DNA of 64,000 nucleotides from Lentzea jiangxiensis (GTDB taxonomy: Bacteria; Actinomycetota; Actinomycetes; Mycobacteriales; Pseudonocardiaceae), in the NCBI RefSeq assembly GCF_900104175.1, contig NZ_FNIX01000015.1:1-64000 (forward strand). Reading direction: 5' to 3'. Position numbers and translations under genes: made by a program. Positions 46,702 to 60,601 of this stretch are shown piece after piece; positions within the stretch are counted from its first letter, which is position 1, and each line of letters begins with the position of its first letter. The notes below the pieces were generated by a model that was not told where the DNA came from, did not search any database, and saw only the letters and a program-made list of their open reading frames with translations.

Positions 46702-51242
<4,541 letters not shown>

Positions 51243-51246
<4 letters not shown>

Positions 51247-52109
51247 CCGAGGCGCCGACACTGGCAGAGCTGCTCGACGACGCCGAGAAGACGCTGGCCG
51301 ACGCGGGTGCCTGGGCGCCGCGCGCGGACGCCGAGGCCCTCGCCGCGCACGCGCTCGGTCGTCCGGCCGGGGCACTGCCGGGCGACACGCGGCTCGACGC
51401 CACCACCGCCGAACGGGTGCGGGACCTGGTGGCGGGGCGTGCGCGGCGGGTGCCGCTGGAGTACCTCACCGGCCGCGCGCGGCTCGGCGGCATCGAGCTC
51501 GCGGTGGGACCCGGCGTCTTCGTCCCGCGCAGGCACACCGAGCCGCTGCTGGCGTGGGGGCTGGCAGCCATCCGGCAGGTGGCGAACCCCGTGGTGGTCG
51601 ACCTCTGCTCGGGTTCGGGGGCCATCGCGCTCGCCGTGGCGCACGCTCGGCCCGACGCCAGGGTGCACGCGGTCGAGCTGTCCCCGGAGGCGCTGGTCTG
51701 GGCCAGGCGCAACGCGGCGGTCAGAGCCGAGGCCGGGGACACCCCGATCGTGCTGCACGAGGGTGATGTCACCGCTCCCGACCTGTTCGCCGAGCTCGAC
51801 GGCGGGGTGGACCTGCTGCTGGCCAACCCGCCGTTCGTGGTCGAGAACCGGGTCCTCCCGCCGGAGTGGCAGCGCCACCAGCCGCACCCGGCGCTGTTCT
51901 CCGGGCACGACGGCCTCGTCGTCATCCGCGCGGTCACCTCGGCGGCGGCGCGGTTGCTGCGCCCCGGTGGTGGCGTGGCCGTCGAACACGACGACGAGCA
52001 GGCCCCGGCGGTGATGTCCCTGCTGGGCGACCTCGGGGTGTTCGAGAACATCACCGACCACACCGACCACAACGACTTGCCCAGGTACACCACGGCGCGG
52101 AAGGCGTAG
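51243..52109 (+). CDS. PrmC/HemK-like SAM methyltransferase
   Basis: This 288-residue protein has the PrmC layout: a helical N-terminal domain, then FVPRRHTEPLL, the SAM-binding VVDLCSGSGAIALAVA, and the catalytic NPPF motif in LLLANPPFVVENR. NPPY/F methyltransferases act on planar nitrogen atoms. The ATG overlaps the previous stop by four bases, so the gene is part of the papBAC operon. That position suggests N-methylation of the aniline nitrogen of a 4-aminophenylalanine-derived unit rather than release-factor methylation. The known release-factor enzyme usually sits beside prfA, which is absent here. Confidence 0.83.
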
Positions 52110-52116
52110 GACGCAC

Positions 52117-55100
52117 ATGGAGATCTCTCGACGCGGAGCGCTGAGGCTGGGCGGAGCGGCCGCGAGCGCGCTGTGGCTGGCGACCGGGCCGATCCCGGCG
52201 TCGGCGCGGCCGGACGGCGCCCCGGGGAGCCGTGCGGTGACCGTCTCGGACAGCGCCAACCTCGGCGTCGCGGTCTCCCCGGACGGGCGCACGCTCGCGA
52301 TCGACGTCTCGGGCGGCATCTGGGTGCTGCCCGTGGCGGGCGGCGCGGCCAGACTGGTCACACCGCTGGAGCACGACGCCTCGCGCCCGCAGTTCGCCCC
52401 CGACGGCCGCCGGATCCTGTTCCAGTCCTTCCGCGACGGTGCCTTCGACGCCTGGACGGTCAACGTCGACGACGGCGCGCTGACCCGGCTGACCTCCGGG
52501 CCCGGGTACGACACCGAGCCCCGTTTCAGCCCGGACGGCACCCAGGTCGCCTTCTCCTCCGACCGCGACCACGTCAGCCGGATCTACGTGCTGAACACCG
52601 CCTCCGGCGCGCTGACCGCCGTCACGGAGACCGACGAGGTGCACACCAGCCCCGCGTGGTCGCCGGACGGCACCAAGCTCGCCTACCTCGTCGGCGACAC
52701 CGCCATCGAGGTGCTGGACCTGGCCTCCGGTGCGCGCACCCGGCCGGTCGCGGGTGAGGTGGTCCTCGCCGCGCCCGGCTTCACCCCGGACGGTGCCGGC
52801 CTCACCTACGTCCGCATCGACGGCGCCGCCACCGACCTGGTCGTCGGAGATCGGGCCGTGGTCACCGGCGAAGACCTCGCCCCGCTGCCGGTGGCGTGGG
52901 TGTCGGCCCGCGAGTTCCTCTACAGCGCGAGCGGGAAGGTGCGCAGGCGCGCGCTGGACGGCGCCGCCGTCGACGTCCCGTTCACCGCCGAGCTGGCGTT
53001 GGCCGCCGCCCCGTACCGGCGCGCCCCGCGCGACCTGCGTTCCGCCGAGGCCAGGCAGGCCAAGGGGATCGTCGGCCCGGTGCTGTCCGCCGACGGCACG
53101 CAGGTCGCCTTCCGGGCGCTCAACGCCCTGTGGCTGCTGCCGGTCGGTGGCACCGCCCGCAAGGTCGTCGACGACGGCTACGTCGCCACCGACCCGGACT
53201 TCGCCCCGGACGGCCGCTCGCTCGTCTACGCGAGCGATCGCGCCGGAACGATCAACCTGTGGCGGCTCGAGCTGGGCTCCGGACGGTCCGAGCGGCTCAC
53301 CGACGCGCCGAACGGCCAGTTCCTGCCCCGGATCTCCCCGGACGGCACCAGGGTCGCCTACCAGGACGAGTCCGGCGCGACCTGGGTGCTCGACCTCGCG
53401 GCCCGGACCACGCGCCAGGTGCTGCCCGCCCTCTACCAGCCGGGCAGGCCCGCCTGGTCGCCCGACGGCGGCAAGCTCGCGGTAGCGGCCCTGGTGCCCT
53501 ACTCCCGGCGCACCGCGACCGGCCACAACCAGATCCTCACCGTCGAGCTGTCCACCGGAGTGCTGCGCTACCAGGCCATCGCCCCGGAGCGCTCGATCTC
53601 CACCCGCGGCGACGACGGTCCGGTGTGGACACGGGACGGGTTCGTCCTCGTGGCCGAGAGCCTCGCCTGGCGAGTGCCCGCCGACGCGGCGGGCACCATC
53701 ACCGGAGCGCCGGTGCGGTTGACCGACGAGGTGACCGACTCCGTCGCGGTGACCCCGGACGGCCGCACGCTGCTGCACCTGAACAACGGCGCCCTGCGGC
53801 TCACCCGCGGCGGCACCACCCGCACCCTGCGGGCCGACCTGCGGTACCAGCCCGCCAAGGCGCAGGGCAGGGTGGTGCTGCGCGCCGGGGCGGTGTGGGA
53901 CGGCACCGCGAGCGCGCTGCGGCGCGACGTCGACATCGTGCTCGACTGCGACCGGGTGGCGGCGATCGTCCCCACAGGCAGCCAGGGCACGAGCGGCGCC
54001 CAGGTCGTCGACCTGTCCGGGCTGACGGTGCTGCCCGGCCTGATCGACACGCACAACCACTGGCACATGCGCGGGCGGCAGTGGGGTGACCGGCAGGGCA
54101 GGCTGTGGCTGTCCTACGGCGTCACCACCAGCCGGTCTCCCGGCGACCCCGCCTACCAGATGGTGGAGAACCGGGAGGCGATGGAGGCGGGCACCCGGAT
54201 CGGTCCCCGCTACATCGGCTCGGGCGAGGCCCTCGACGGCACGCGCGCCTCGTACAACTTCGTGCGCACCGTGATGTCCGCGAAGGCGCTGGACCGCGAA
54301 CTCGACCGCGCCGCCGCCCTGGACTACGACCTGGTCAAGCTCTACATGAGGCTGCCCGTGCCGTTCGAGCGCCAGGCCGTGCAGCGGGCGCACGCCGAGG
54401 GCATCCCGGTCGCCTCGCACTACCTCTACCCGGCGGCGCACAGCGGCCTGGACGGCATGGAGCACCCCGGTGGCGGGCACCGCCTCGGCTACTCCCGCAC
54501 GCTCAGCCACAACGGGTACCGGCTGTCGGAGGAAGCCGTCGCGGTGCTCGTCGCGAGCGGGATGTGGGTCTCCTCCACGATGATCTTCGCCTCCGAGCTG
54601 CTCGCCGAGGACCGTTCGCTGGTGCTGGACGAGCGGACCAGGACGCTGTACCCCGACTGGGAGTACGCCCGGCTCGTCGCCAAGGCCGACGGCGCGGCGG
54701 GCCCGTACGCCCCGCTGTACCAGCGGATCACCGCGGGCATGGCCGACGCGCTGCTGCGCGTGCACAGGGCGGGCGGTCTGGTGGTGTCGGGCACGGACGC
54801 GCCGCTGGACGACATCGGCATCAGCGCGCACCAGAACCTGCGGGCCCTGGTCAAGTACGGGTTCACCCCGCGAGAGGCGCTGATCACCGCCACCGGCAAC
54901 GCCGCGAAGGCCCTCGGCTACGCCGGCACGCTCGGTGCGGTGGCGCCGGGGCACCTCGCCGACCTGATCGCCGTCGAGGGCGACCCGCTGACCGACATCC
55001 GCGCGGCGGCCGCCGTGCGCGAGGTGTTCGTGGGCGGGGTGCGGCACACGGTGCCCGGCCTGCTGGCACCCTTCGCCGGCACGGCGAGAACGGCCGCGTC

Positions 55101-55203
55101 GGGTGGCGCGGTGTCCACGGCCGCGCCGTTCGCCTCGGCCGCGGTGCGGCCGGAGCACTACTGGCACCGCCCGGAGTGGGCTCGGGAGCAGTGCTGCGAC
55201 TGA
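52117..55203 (+). CDS. Tat-exported beta-propeller amidohydrolase
   Basis: This 1028-residue protein starts with a twin-arginine signal (SRRGALRLGG, then a hydrophobic run ending near PASARPD). Residues about 40-600 hold TolB/WD40-like blades with many SPDG and PDGT motifs. Residues from about 605 form an amidohydrolase: metal-binding DTHNHWH at 645-651, SHYLYPAAHSGLDGMEHPGG, VSGTDAPLDD and PGHLADLIAVEG. It lies seven bases after the methyltransferase gene, probably in the same operon. An exported hydrolase at the end of a biosynthetic operon could remove a protecting group from a secreted pro-drug, or could simply be a peptide or amide hydrolase. Confidence 0.87.
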   Translation: MEISRRGALRLGGAAASALWLATGPIPASARPDGAPGSRAVTVSDSANLGVAVSPDGRTLAIDVSGGIWVLPVAGGAARLVTPLEHDASRPQFAPDGRRILFQSFRDGAFDAWTVNVDDGALTRLTSGPGYDTEPRFSPDGTQVAFSSDRDHVSRIYVLNTASGALTAVTETDEVHTSPAWSPDGTKLAYLVGDTAIEVLDLASGARTRPVAGEVVLAAPGFTPDGAGLTYVRIDGAATDLVVGDRAVVTGEDLAPLPVAWVSAREFLYSASGKVRRRALDGAAVDVPFTAELALAAAPYRRAPRDLRSAEARQAKGIVGPVLSADGTQVAFRALNALWLLPVGGTARKVVDDGYVATDPDFAPDGRSLVYASDRAGTINLWRLELGSGRSERLTDAPNGQFLPRISPDGTRVAYQDESGATWVLDLAARTTRQVLPALYQPGRPAWSPDGGKLAVAALVPYSRRTATGHNQILTVELSTGVLRYQAIAPERSISTRGDDGPVWTRDGFVLVAESLAWRVPADAAGTITGAPVRLTDEVTDSVAVTPDGRTLLHLNNGALRLTRGGTTRTLRADLRYQPAKAQGRVVLRAGAVWDGTASALRRDVDIVLDCDRVAAIVPTGSQGTSGAQVVDLSGLTVLPGLIDTHNHWHMRGRQWGDRQGRLWLSYGVTTSRSPGDPAYQMVENREAMEAGTRIGPRYIGSGEALDGTRASYNFVRTVMSAKALDRELDRAAALDYDLVKLYMRLPVPFERQAVQRAHAEGIPVASHYLYPAAHSGLDGMEHPGGGHRLGYSRTLSHNGYRLSEEAVAVLVASGMWVSSTMIFASELLAEDRSLVLDERTRTLYPDWEYARLVAKADGAAGPYAPLYQRITAGMADALLRVHRAGGLVVSGTDAPLDDIGISAHQNLRALVKYGFTPREALITATGNAAKALGYAGTLGAVAPGHLADLIAVEGDPLTDIRAAAAVREVFVGGVRHTVPGLLAPFAGTARTAASGGAVSTAAPFASAAVRPEHYWHRPEWAREQCCD

Positions 55204-55211
55204 GGTGGCCC

Positions 55212-55241
55212 GCGGGCGGCTCCCGATCGGGAGCCGCCCGC
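55212..55241. terminator. Bidirectional terminator between amidohydrolase and AraC genes
   Basis: A perfect 30-base palindrome (arm GCGGGCGGCTCCCGA, 15+15) fills the 38-base gap between two convergent genes, touching the stop codon of the AraC gene. It can fold equally on either transcript. Confidence 0.8.
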
Positions 55242-56357
55242 CTACCGCCCGGCGGCGGCGCGGTAGGCGGAGGCGGACATGTCGAAGCGCTTCTTGAACA
55301 TGCGCTGGAAGTGGCTCAGCTCGCGGTAGCCGACGGCGCGGGCGACCTCGGTGATGGAGATCGACGACTCGCGCAGCAACAGCCGCGCCTCGTCCATCCG
55401 CAGGGAGGTGACGAAGTCGATGAAGCGGTGCCCGGTCTGCTCGTGGAAGCTGCGGGAGAAGTGGTAACGGCTCATGTAGGCCACGCTGGCCACCCGGTTC
55501 AGCGTGAGGTCCGGGTCGGTGAAGCAGGTGCGCAGGTAGTCGACCGCGTACCTGATGCTGGGGGACAGACCGGACACGTCCGGTTCGGTGCCCGCGTCGG
55601 CCGCCGGGGCGGGAACCACGCGCAGGTGCACACGCTGCCTGGCGTGCCGGTAGCCGGGCAGCGCGTGCAGCAGCTTGCCCGGCGGGCTGATCACGACGTC
55701 GTCCACGCCGACCACGACGCGGCACTCGGGGAGGAACGGCTGCAACCGCAACCAGGCGAACCGCGTGTCCTCGCCGCAGAACACCGGGGTGAGCATCGCG
55801 CAGACGCGCGCGGCAAGCGATTTCCACCGCGCGGGTTCGAGCACCTGCGGGGCATGCACGTCGCCGATGAGCTCGCGCAGCCGCCGGTGGACGGCGGGGT
55901 GGGTGCGGCGCTCCACCCGGACCGCGAACAGCGCGCCGATCACGGTGTCGTTCAGGCGGTCCGCGTCCAGCACGACCACGTCCGCCGGGTCGATCCCCGG
56001 GTTGGGACCGAAGTAGCTGGAGAAACCGGACACCCCCAACGCCTGCCCGGTGTGGTGGGCCACCAGGTCCCGCAGCGGGTTGTCGCCCCGGTGCAGGTCC
56101 ACCGCCTCCGGACCGGGCAGCACGGCGAGCCGCTCCAGGACGTGGTCCACCTGGTCGTCGCTGGTCACGCACATCACGCTGCGGCCGCGCGCCATCGCGT
56201 CCGCGCCGATCAACGAGGCCACCACCACCGGGTCGTGCCGCTCCGGCAGCGGCAGCTCGACGTCGGCCTCGCCCCGGCGCGGGAAGTAGCGCTCCAGCGA
56301 ACTGACCTCCGCAGGCCGCCGCGACCAGCACGGTGCGTCCGGGTGTACCGCGGTCAT
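55242..56357 (-). CDS. AraC-family regulator with an unusual N-terminal domain
   Basis: This 371-residue protein ends in an AraC/XylS double-HTH domain (AVDYLRTCFTDPDLTLNRVA, YMSRYHFSRSFHEQTG, ITEVARAVGYRELSHFQRMF). The first 190 residues are not a cupin. They contain CVTSDDQVDHVLERLAVL and ADVVVLDADRLNDTVIGAL, faintly like a helicase-type nucleotide-binding fold but with no P-loop that I can find. The ATG has GGAGGAG five bases upstream. It converges on the pap operon and is the only intact regulator in the 31.6-56.4 kb block, so it is the likely pathway regulator. Confidence 0.87.
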   Translation of the reverse strand: MTAVHPDAPCWSRRPAEVSSLERYFPRRGEADVELPLPERHDPVVVASLIGADAMARGRSVMCVTSDDQVDHVLERLAVLPGPEAVDLHRGDNPLRDLVAHHTGQALGVSGFSSYFGPNPGIDPADVVVLDADRLNDTVIGALFAVRVERRTHPAVHRRLRELIGDVHAPQVLEPARWKSLAARVCAMLTPVFCGEDTRFAWLRLQPFLPECRVVVGVDDVVISPPGKLLHALPGYRHARQRVHLRVVPAPAADAGTEPDVSGLSPSIRYAVDYLRTCFTDPDLTLNRVASVAYMSRYHFSRSFHEQTGHRFIDFVTSLRMDEARLLLRESSISITEVARAVGYRELSHFQRMFKKRFDMSASAYRAAAGR

Positions 56358-57039
56358 TGCTCCTCCAGTTCGCGTGCGTGTTCTGCACGCGTCTACATGT
56401 GACTGCATGGGTGCACCGGCGAGCGCGAGGTCCACTGACGAGCGGGCGTGCCCGGAACTCCGGCTCCGGCTCCGGGACTCGGGCGAGCGTGCCCCGCACG
56501 GACGCGCACGACTACGTTCGACGAGCGCTCCACGACGTCGCTCGAGCGGACCGCGCGCCGCGCGGTCGTCACCGCGGCGGAGACCCGTCCGCCCGGTCGC
56601 GTGCCGAGATCAGCTCGGAATGACCTGGGACGGACAACCAGCCCGTCCACAGAGATCAAAAGTGTGAATTACCGTGCTCACGCTTTGCGCGCCCCCCGAC
56701 ACTCGCATGCTTCGAACACTAGGAGGCCATCCATTGAGGGTCAAGAAATTCCGGATCGTGTAGACATGTTCACCTGAGTGGACCAACGGCGCCGGATTCA
56801 AGCTGAATTGTCGCTCGCAGCGATCGGTTTTCGTCGCCTTTGACCCGATTGGCCCAGCATTGAGCTGATCTCAATGAGTTCAGTGAGTTGATCGTGTTTG
56901 AAAAGTGTGAAGCCGAGGGCGGCTTTGCCGTGGTGGCCGAATTCGCGGGACGTGTCCGGCCGCCGGAGGAGGCCGAGGTCATCCCGCGCGACTTTACCGA
57001 AAAAGGAACTGCTTGAAGACGGTATAATCATCGCTCGAC
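56358..57039. other. Long intergenic region with an orphan ribosome-binding site
   Basis: No gene is recognised. It contains the AraC promoter on the minus strand. On the plus strand an excellent AGGAGG (56721-56726) precedes a TTG-initiated frame of nine codons ending at TAG 56761-56763. An alternative ATT-started frame of 14 codons exists. Either could be a leader peptide or the stump of a gene removed by the insertion elements that follow. Confidence 0.45.
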
Positions 57040-57720
57040 CGTTCGCTTCGGCTACCTCGCCGTCTCCCGGACTTCCGCCGCGTCATGGCTCTTGCGCAGG
57101 ACCGAGCGCGAGAAGAGCGTTGAGATCTTCGCGCTACGCCCTGTCGTGCTCGTGCTCTTGGCTTGGGCGGGGTTGCGCCGGTTCCGGCTGCTGATCAGCC
57201 TGGATGCGGTGCTGCGATGGCATCGCGACCTGGTCAAGCGGCGTCATGCCCGTGCGAGTGTGAACCGAAGGCCTGGACGTCCGCGCACGGTCGCTTCGAG
57301 CCGCCAGTTCGCTCTGCGCCCTCGTGGGGTTGTCGGCGCATCCACGTCGAGCTCGCGCGCTCTTGGGGTCGCGATCACAGCCTCGACGGTGGAAGATTCT
57401 CCAGGCTACGGGTGTCAATCCGGCCCGCGCCAGCCAGCCGTTATACGGGTCGACTTCCCGCGCTCGCAGGATGAGGCGATCCTGGCAATGGGCTTCGTCG
57501 AGATTGTCGCGCTGACCGGGCAGCGTCAGCACATCCTCGCCACCATCCACCACGCCGACAAACGTGTACGCGCACTCGGTACCACCGCACACCCCGTCCA
57601 TGCCTGGGCATTCAGGCCGTCTGCACCCTGCTCGTGAACCTCGAGGACGCTGATCACCTGGTGCGGGCCAGGTTCCTGACCCGTGACCGCGACGTCAAAG
57701 CATCCCGCGTTGGGCGAGTT
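57040..57720 (+). pseudogene. Remnant of an integrase-core (DDE) transposase
   Basis: Segments in several frames match an insertion-sequence transposase: LLISLDAVLRWHRDLVKRRH, HARASVNRRPGRPRTV, later AILAMGFVEIVALTGQRQHI, and HHADKRVRALGTTAHPVHAW, then LEDADHLVRARFLTRDRD. Multiple frameshifts separate them and the C-terminal end is missing. The GC content and codon pattern look less ordered than in the neighbours. It marks an old insertion between the AraC gene and the radical SAM gene. Confidence 0.8.
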
Positions 57721-57814
57721 GTTCGACCGTCGCGCCGGCCTCATGTTTGCGCGCGACCCGCACGACATTGTCGCGGAACTCCTGGGAGCAGGGCTCGGGT
57801 ACGTCGACATCCTT
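57695..57814 (-). pseudogene. 5' fragment of an IS3-type orfA
   Basis: On the minus strand the text VPEPCSQEFRDNVVRVARKH and EAGATVEQLAQ matches the N-terminus of IS3-family OrfA HTH proteins (typically ...EFRxDVVxVAR...). It stops after about 36 residues at 57695, where the plus-strand transposase remnant ends. One element has therefore interrupted or been joined to another. No functional copy remains. Confidence 0.6.
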
Positions 57815-58084
57815 CCGGCTCGCCCTCACGGCATGCCAACTCGGATGTCGCCCAACGGTGCAGCAGGCCCCAGCGCCACCACGATCCAGCATGTCCGCCA
57901 GGTTCACAGACGCGATGGCCTGGCCGAGTGGATGTCCGCGTGCCTCCTGGATCCGGAGGGCCTCATTCGCACATCCCTCTGTGCGGGCGTACTCGCGACG
58001 CTCGAGGACGTCCTCGCGGCCGCCCTTGCCTTGAGATGCATCCGTTTCCAGATGGCCCAGTGACTGCGCAGCGCCAGGCGCGCC

Positions 58085-60016
58085 TCAGCGAGCAGCGGAG
58101 CCGGCGCGGACCTCGGCTGGTGTCATGCCCATGAAGTAGACGATCTCCTCGTGGTTGGTCGATCCGATAAAGTCCTCCGCCCCCACCCGGTAGTAGAGGT
58201 CGGACTTCCAGCGCCCCGGCTCCGGCAGGTCGCGGGAGCCGAGGCGGACCTTCTCGATGATGGAGGGCACGTCGTACTCGAACTCGACGTCCTTGCGCAC
58301 GAAGTACTCCGTGCCGTGCAGCTTGACCACCGGCAGCCGCTCGGCGGGTTCCGCGGCTTCTGCGCTGTGGTAAGCGGGTTGGGTCAGGATGTCGTAGCGG
58401 AAGATCGCGTCGAGCACCTCGGCGTGCTCGGTGGCCAGTGAGGGGCGCACGGACTCCGTCCACCACCTTTCCAGCAGTCGTTTCGCGCTCGGGTCGCCCA
58501 GCAGGTACTCGACGGCGTCACCGTAGGCGCGGTCGTCGGTCGAGGCCCTCAGGACCGCGGCGCGCAGCGGGTCCGCCGCAGGGTCGTCCGTTGCGCCGAT
58601 CCACGTGTCCAGGTCGCGCATCACCTCCGACTGCTTGATGTCGGCGAGTTCCCGCAGGCCCACCCACGTGTGACGCAGCACGGCGTTCTCCGCCATCACC
58701 CGTGCCCAGAAGAGAAACCGCTTGACGAGCCGGTTGTCCTCCAACGTCATGGTGTCGTGCGAGAGGACGTACTCGAAGTCGTCCCGGTCACCGCGGACCG
58801 TGACGATGCCGTACTCGTCCTTCTTCTCGGCGTAGCTGGTGTTGGGCAACAGGTGCAGCGGGTAGACGGCGATCCTCGACACGTGGCGGGACAGCCGGTC
58901 GTACCCCTCCATGAAGGACTCGACCGTCTCGCCGGGCGCTCCCCAGATCAGTTCGGCGTAGCAGTCGAGTCCTTCCTGGTCGAGCCACTGGGCGAGGTCT
59001 TCCCATTCGTTGACCTTCATGTTGTGCCGGTTCATCGTCTTCAGCGCGTCCTCGTTGAGGGTTTGCAGCGCCAGCGTGAAAGAGCTGCGCATACCGGCTT
59101 CCTTCATGCGGCGGACGATGTCGAAGAACAACTTGGACTTGTTCTTCGCCCACGAGGTCTCCAGTGCGCGCGGATAGCCGTACTGGTCCCGGACCTCGAT
59201 CATGTCGTCGATGAACTCCGCGTCGATCGGCAGGATGCCGAAGTTCGCGTCGCACAACACGATGGTGTGCACCTTGTGCTTGGCGAAGAGCTCGAGCTCT
59301 GCCCGGAGTCGTTCCCGGGAGAACGCGCGGATGCGCTGGCCGGTGGCTCCTCCCCAGTAGCAGAACGAACACTTGTACGGGCAACCGCGGTTCGTCTCCA
59401 TCAGTGCGACGTCGTACTTGAACCGCCCGTCGTCGTCGGTGAGGTCGATGGCGCCGGTGAGGAACGGCGACGGGATCACGTCGAGGTCGTCGATGCGGTT
59501 CCTGGGTGGTGTGGTGATGACCTCGCCGCCCGAGTCCTGGTAGGAAATCCCGGTGATCAGCGGCAGGTTCCTGGGGGACGCTCCGTCGAGGTAGGCGTTC
59601 AGCAGATCTTTGAACACCATTTCCCCTTCGCCGTTCACCACGACGTCGACGTCGGGGTGCATGCGGAATGTTCGCGCTCCCTGGTTCGCCACGTGTGTGC
59701 CGCCGAAGATGACCCAGCCGTCGGGGTTGAGTTGCTTGAAGGTTTCCGCGAGCGCGCCGAAGTCCCGGTAGTTCCATCCCAGCACCGAGAACGCGATGAC
59801 GTCCGGAGGATCGTTCGCGAAGACCTCCTGCGCCATCTTCATCAGGGTGGCCCCGCCGTTGAAATTCACGATCCTGATGTCACACCGCCCGTGCAGGCGG
59901 GCGTCGTCCAGCGCGGTGGCCTTCAGGAACCCGGATGCCAGTGGCATGGACTCCAGCGGGAGATCCCAAACACCTTGTTGCACCAGGAAGACGGAAACCC
60001 GGTCAGTTCGTGCCAT
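58085..60016 (-). CDS. Cobalamin-binding-type radical SAM enzyme
   Basis: This 643-residue protein has an N-terminal B12-binding-like domain (about 1-170; VIAFSVLGWNYRDF, VIFGGTHVANQG) followed by a radical SAM core with CPYKCSFC (Cys212, Cys216, Cys219 for the 4Fe-4S cluster) and a long C-terminal extension (about 430-643). The layout is that of class B radical SAM enzymes, many of which methylate unactivated carbons in natural-product pathways. The ATG at 60016 has GGAGG five bases upstream and is preferred over the ATG at 60028, which overlaps that site. The function is probably C-methylation of a pathway intermediate, but other rearrangements are possible. Confidence 0.87.
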   Translation of the reverse strand: MARTDRVSVFLVQQGVWDLPLESMPLASGFLKATALDDARLHGRCDIRIVNFNGGATLMKMAQEVFANDPPDVIAFSVLGWNYRDFGALAETFKQLNPDGWVIFGGTHVANQGARTFRMHPDVDVVVNGEGEMVFKDLLNAYLDGASPRNLPLITGISYQDSGGEVITTPPRNRIDDLDVIPSPFLTGAIDLTDDDGRFKYDVALMETNRGCPYKCSFCYWGGATGQRIRAFSRERLRAELELFAKHKVHTIVLCDANFGILPIDAEFIDDMIEVRDQYGYPRALETSWAKNKSKLFFDIVRRMKEAGMRSSFTLALQTLNEDALKTMNRHNMKVNEWEDLAQWLDQEGLDCYAELIWGAPGETVESFMEGYDRLSRHVSRIAVYPLHLLPNTSYAEKKDEYGIVTVRGDRDDFEYVLSHDTMTLEDNRLVKRFLFWARVMAENAVLRHTWVGLRELADIKQSEVMRDLDTWIGATDDPAADPLRAAVLRASTDDRAYGDAVEYLLGDPSAKRLLERWWTESVRPSLATEHAEVLDAIFRYDILTQPAYHSAEAAEPAERLPVVKLHGTEYFVRKDVEFEYDVPSIIEKVRLGSRDLPEPGRWKSDLYYRVGAEDFIGSTNHEEIVYFMGMTPAEVRAGSAAR

Positions 60017-60601
60017 CAGAACCTCCATACCTCGGGCGTTCGGCAGAAAAGCACTTGGCGCCGGTCTGGCGGTGTGACCGGGACCCGACGTCCCGCGATG
60101 TCGGAAGAATCGTCGTGCGTTCCACTCGGTCGTCGCGATCTCCCGACATGCGAAGGCGCCGCCGAGCGCACGGGCTCGGCGGTGCCTCCTTCCGAGGACG
60201 GCGGAACGGGCCAGCGGCGTGGCCGGAGAACGTTGCCGGGCGAATTGCGCTCAGACGGGTGCGTCGTGGTGCTGTTCCGGCGTCCTTCGTGCTGGATGTG
60301 CGCGGGGCGGTGCCGTCAGCGCCCCGCTGAAGCGTGCACCACCCAGCCGGCGTGCCGGGTCGCGCGCCCGAGTCGCGCCGGTGAGCCGTCGCGTCCGGCG
60401 GAACCGGTGGCGCAACCTGACTCCGGGGTGTCGCCGAGGGGTGTCGCCGAGCGGAACCGGCCACCCCGGTGACACCGTTCGGCGGCGCCCTGCGGTGATC
60501 TGTCAGAACGACGCAGGGGATCTGTCAGACGACACGAGGCTGACGATGGCGGATCGAAGTGAGTCAGGCGGGGACCGCTGCGGCGCGCCGGCGGTTGTCC
60601 G
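60017..60601. other. Intergenic region upstream of the radical SAM gene
   Basis: This 585-base gap must hold the promoter of the radical SAM gene. The direct repeat GATCTGTCAGA occurs at 60497-60507 and, as GATCTGTCAGAC, at 60519-60530, 22 bases apart. No gene is recognised. Confidence 0.5.

Noticed and set aside
57092-57637. Intact 181-codon protein in the insertion debris
   Set aside because: It carries transposase text only in pieces; flanking pieces lie in other frames, so it is part of a pseudogene.
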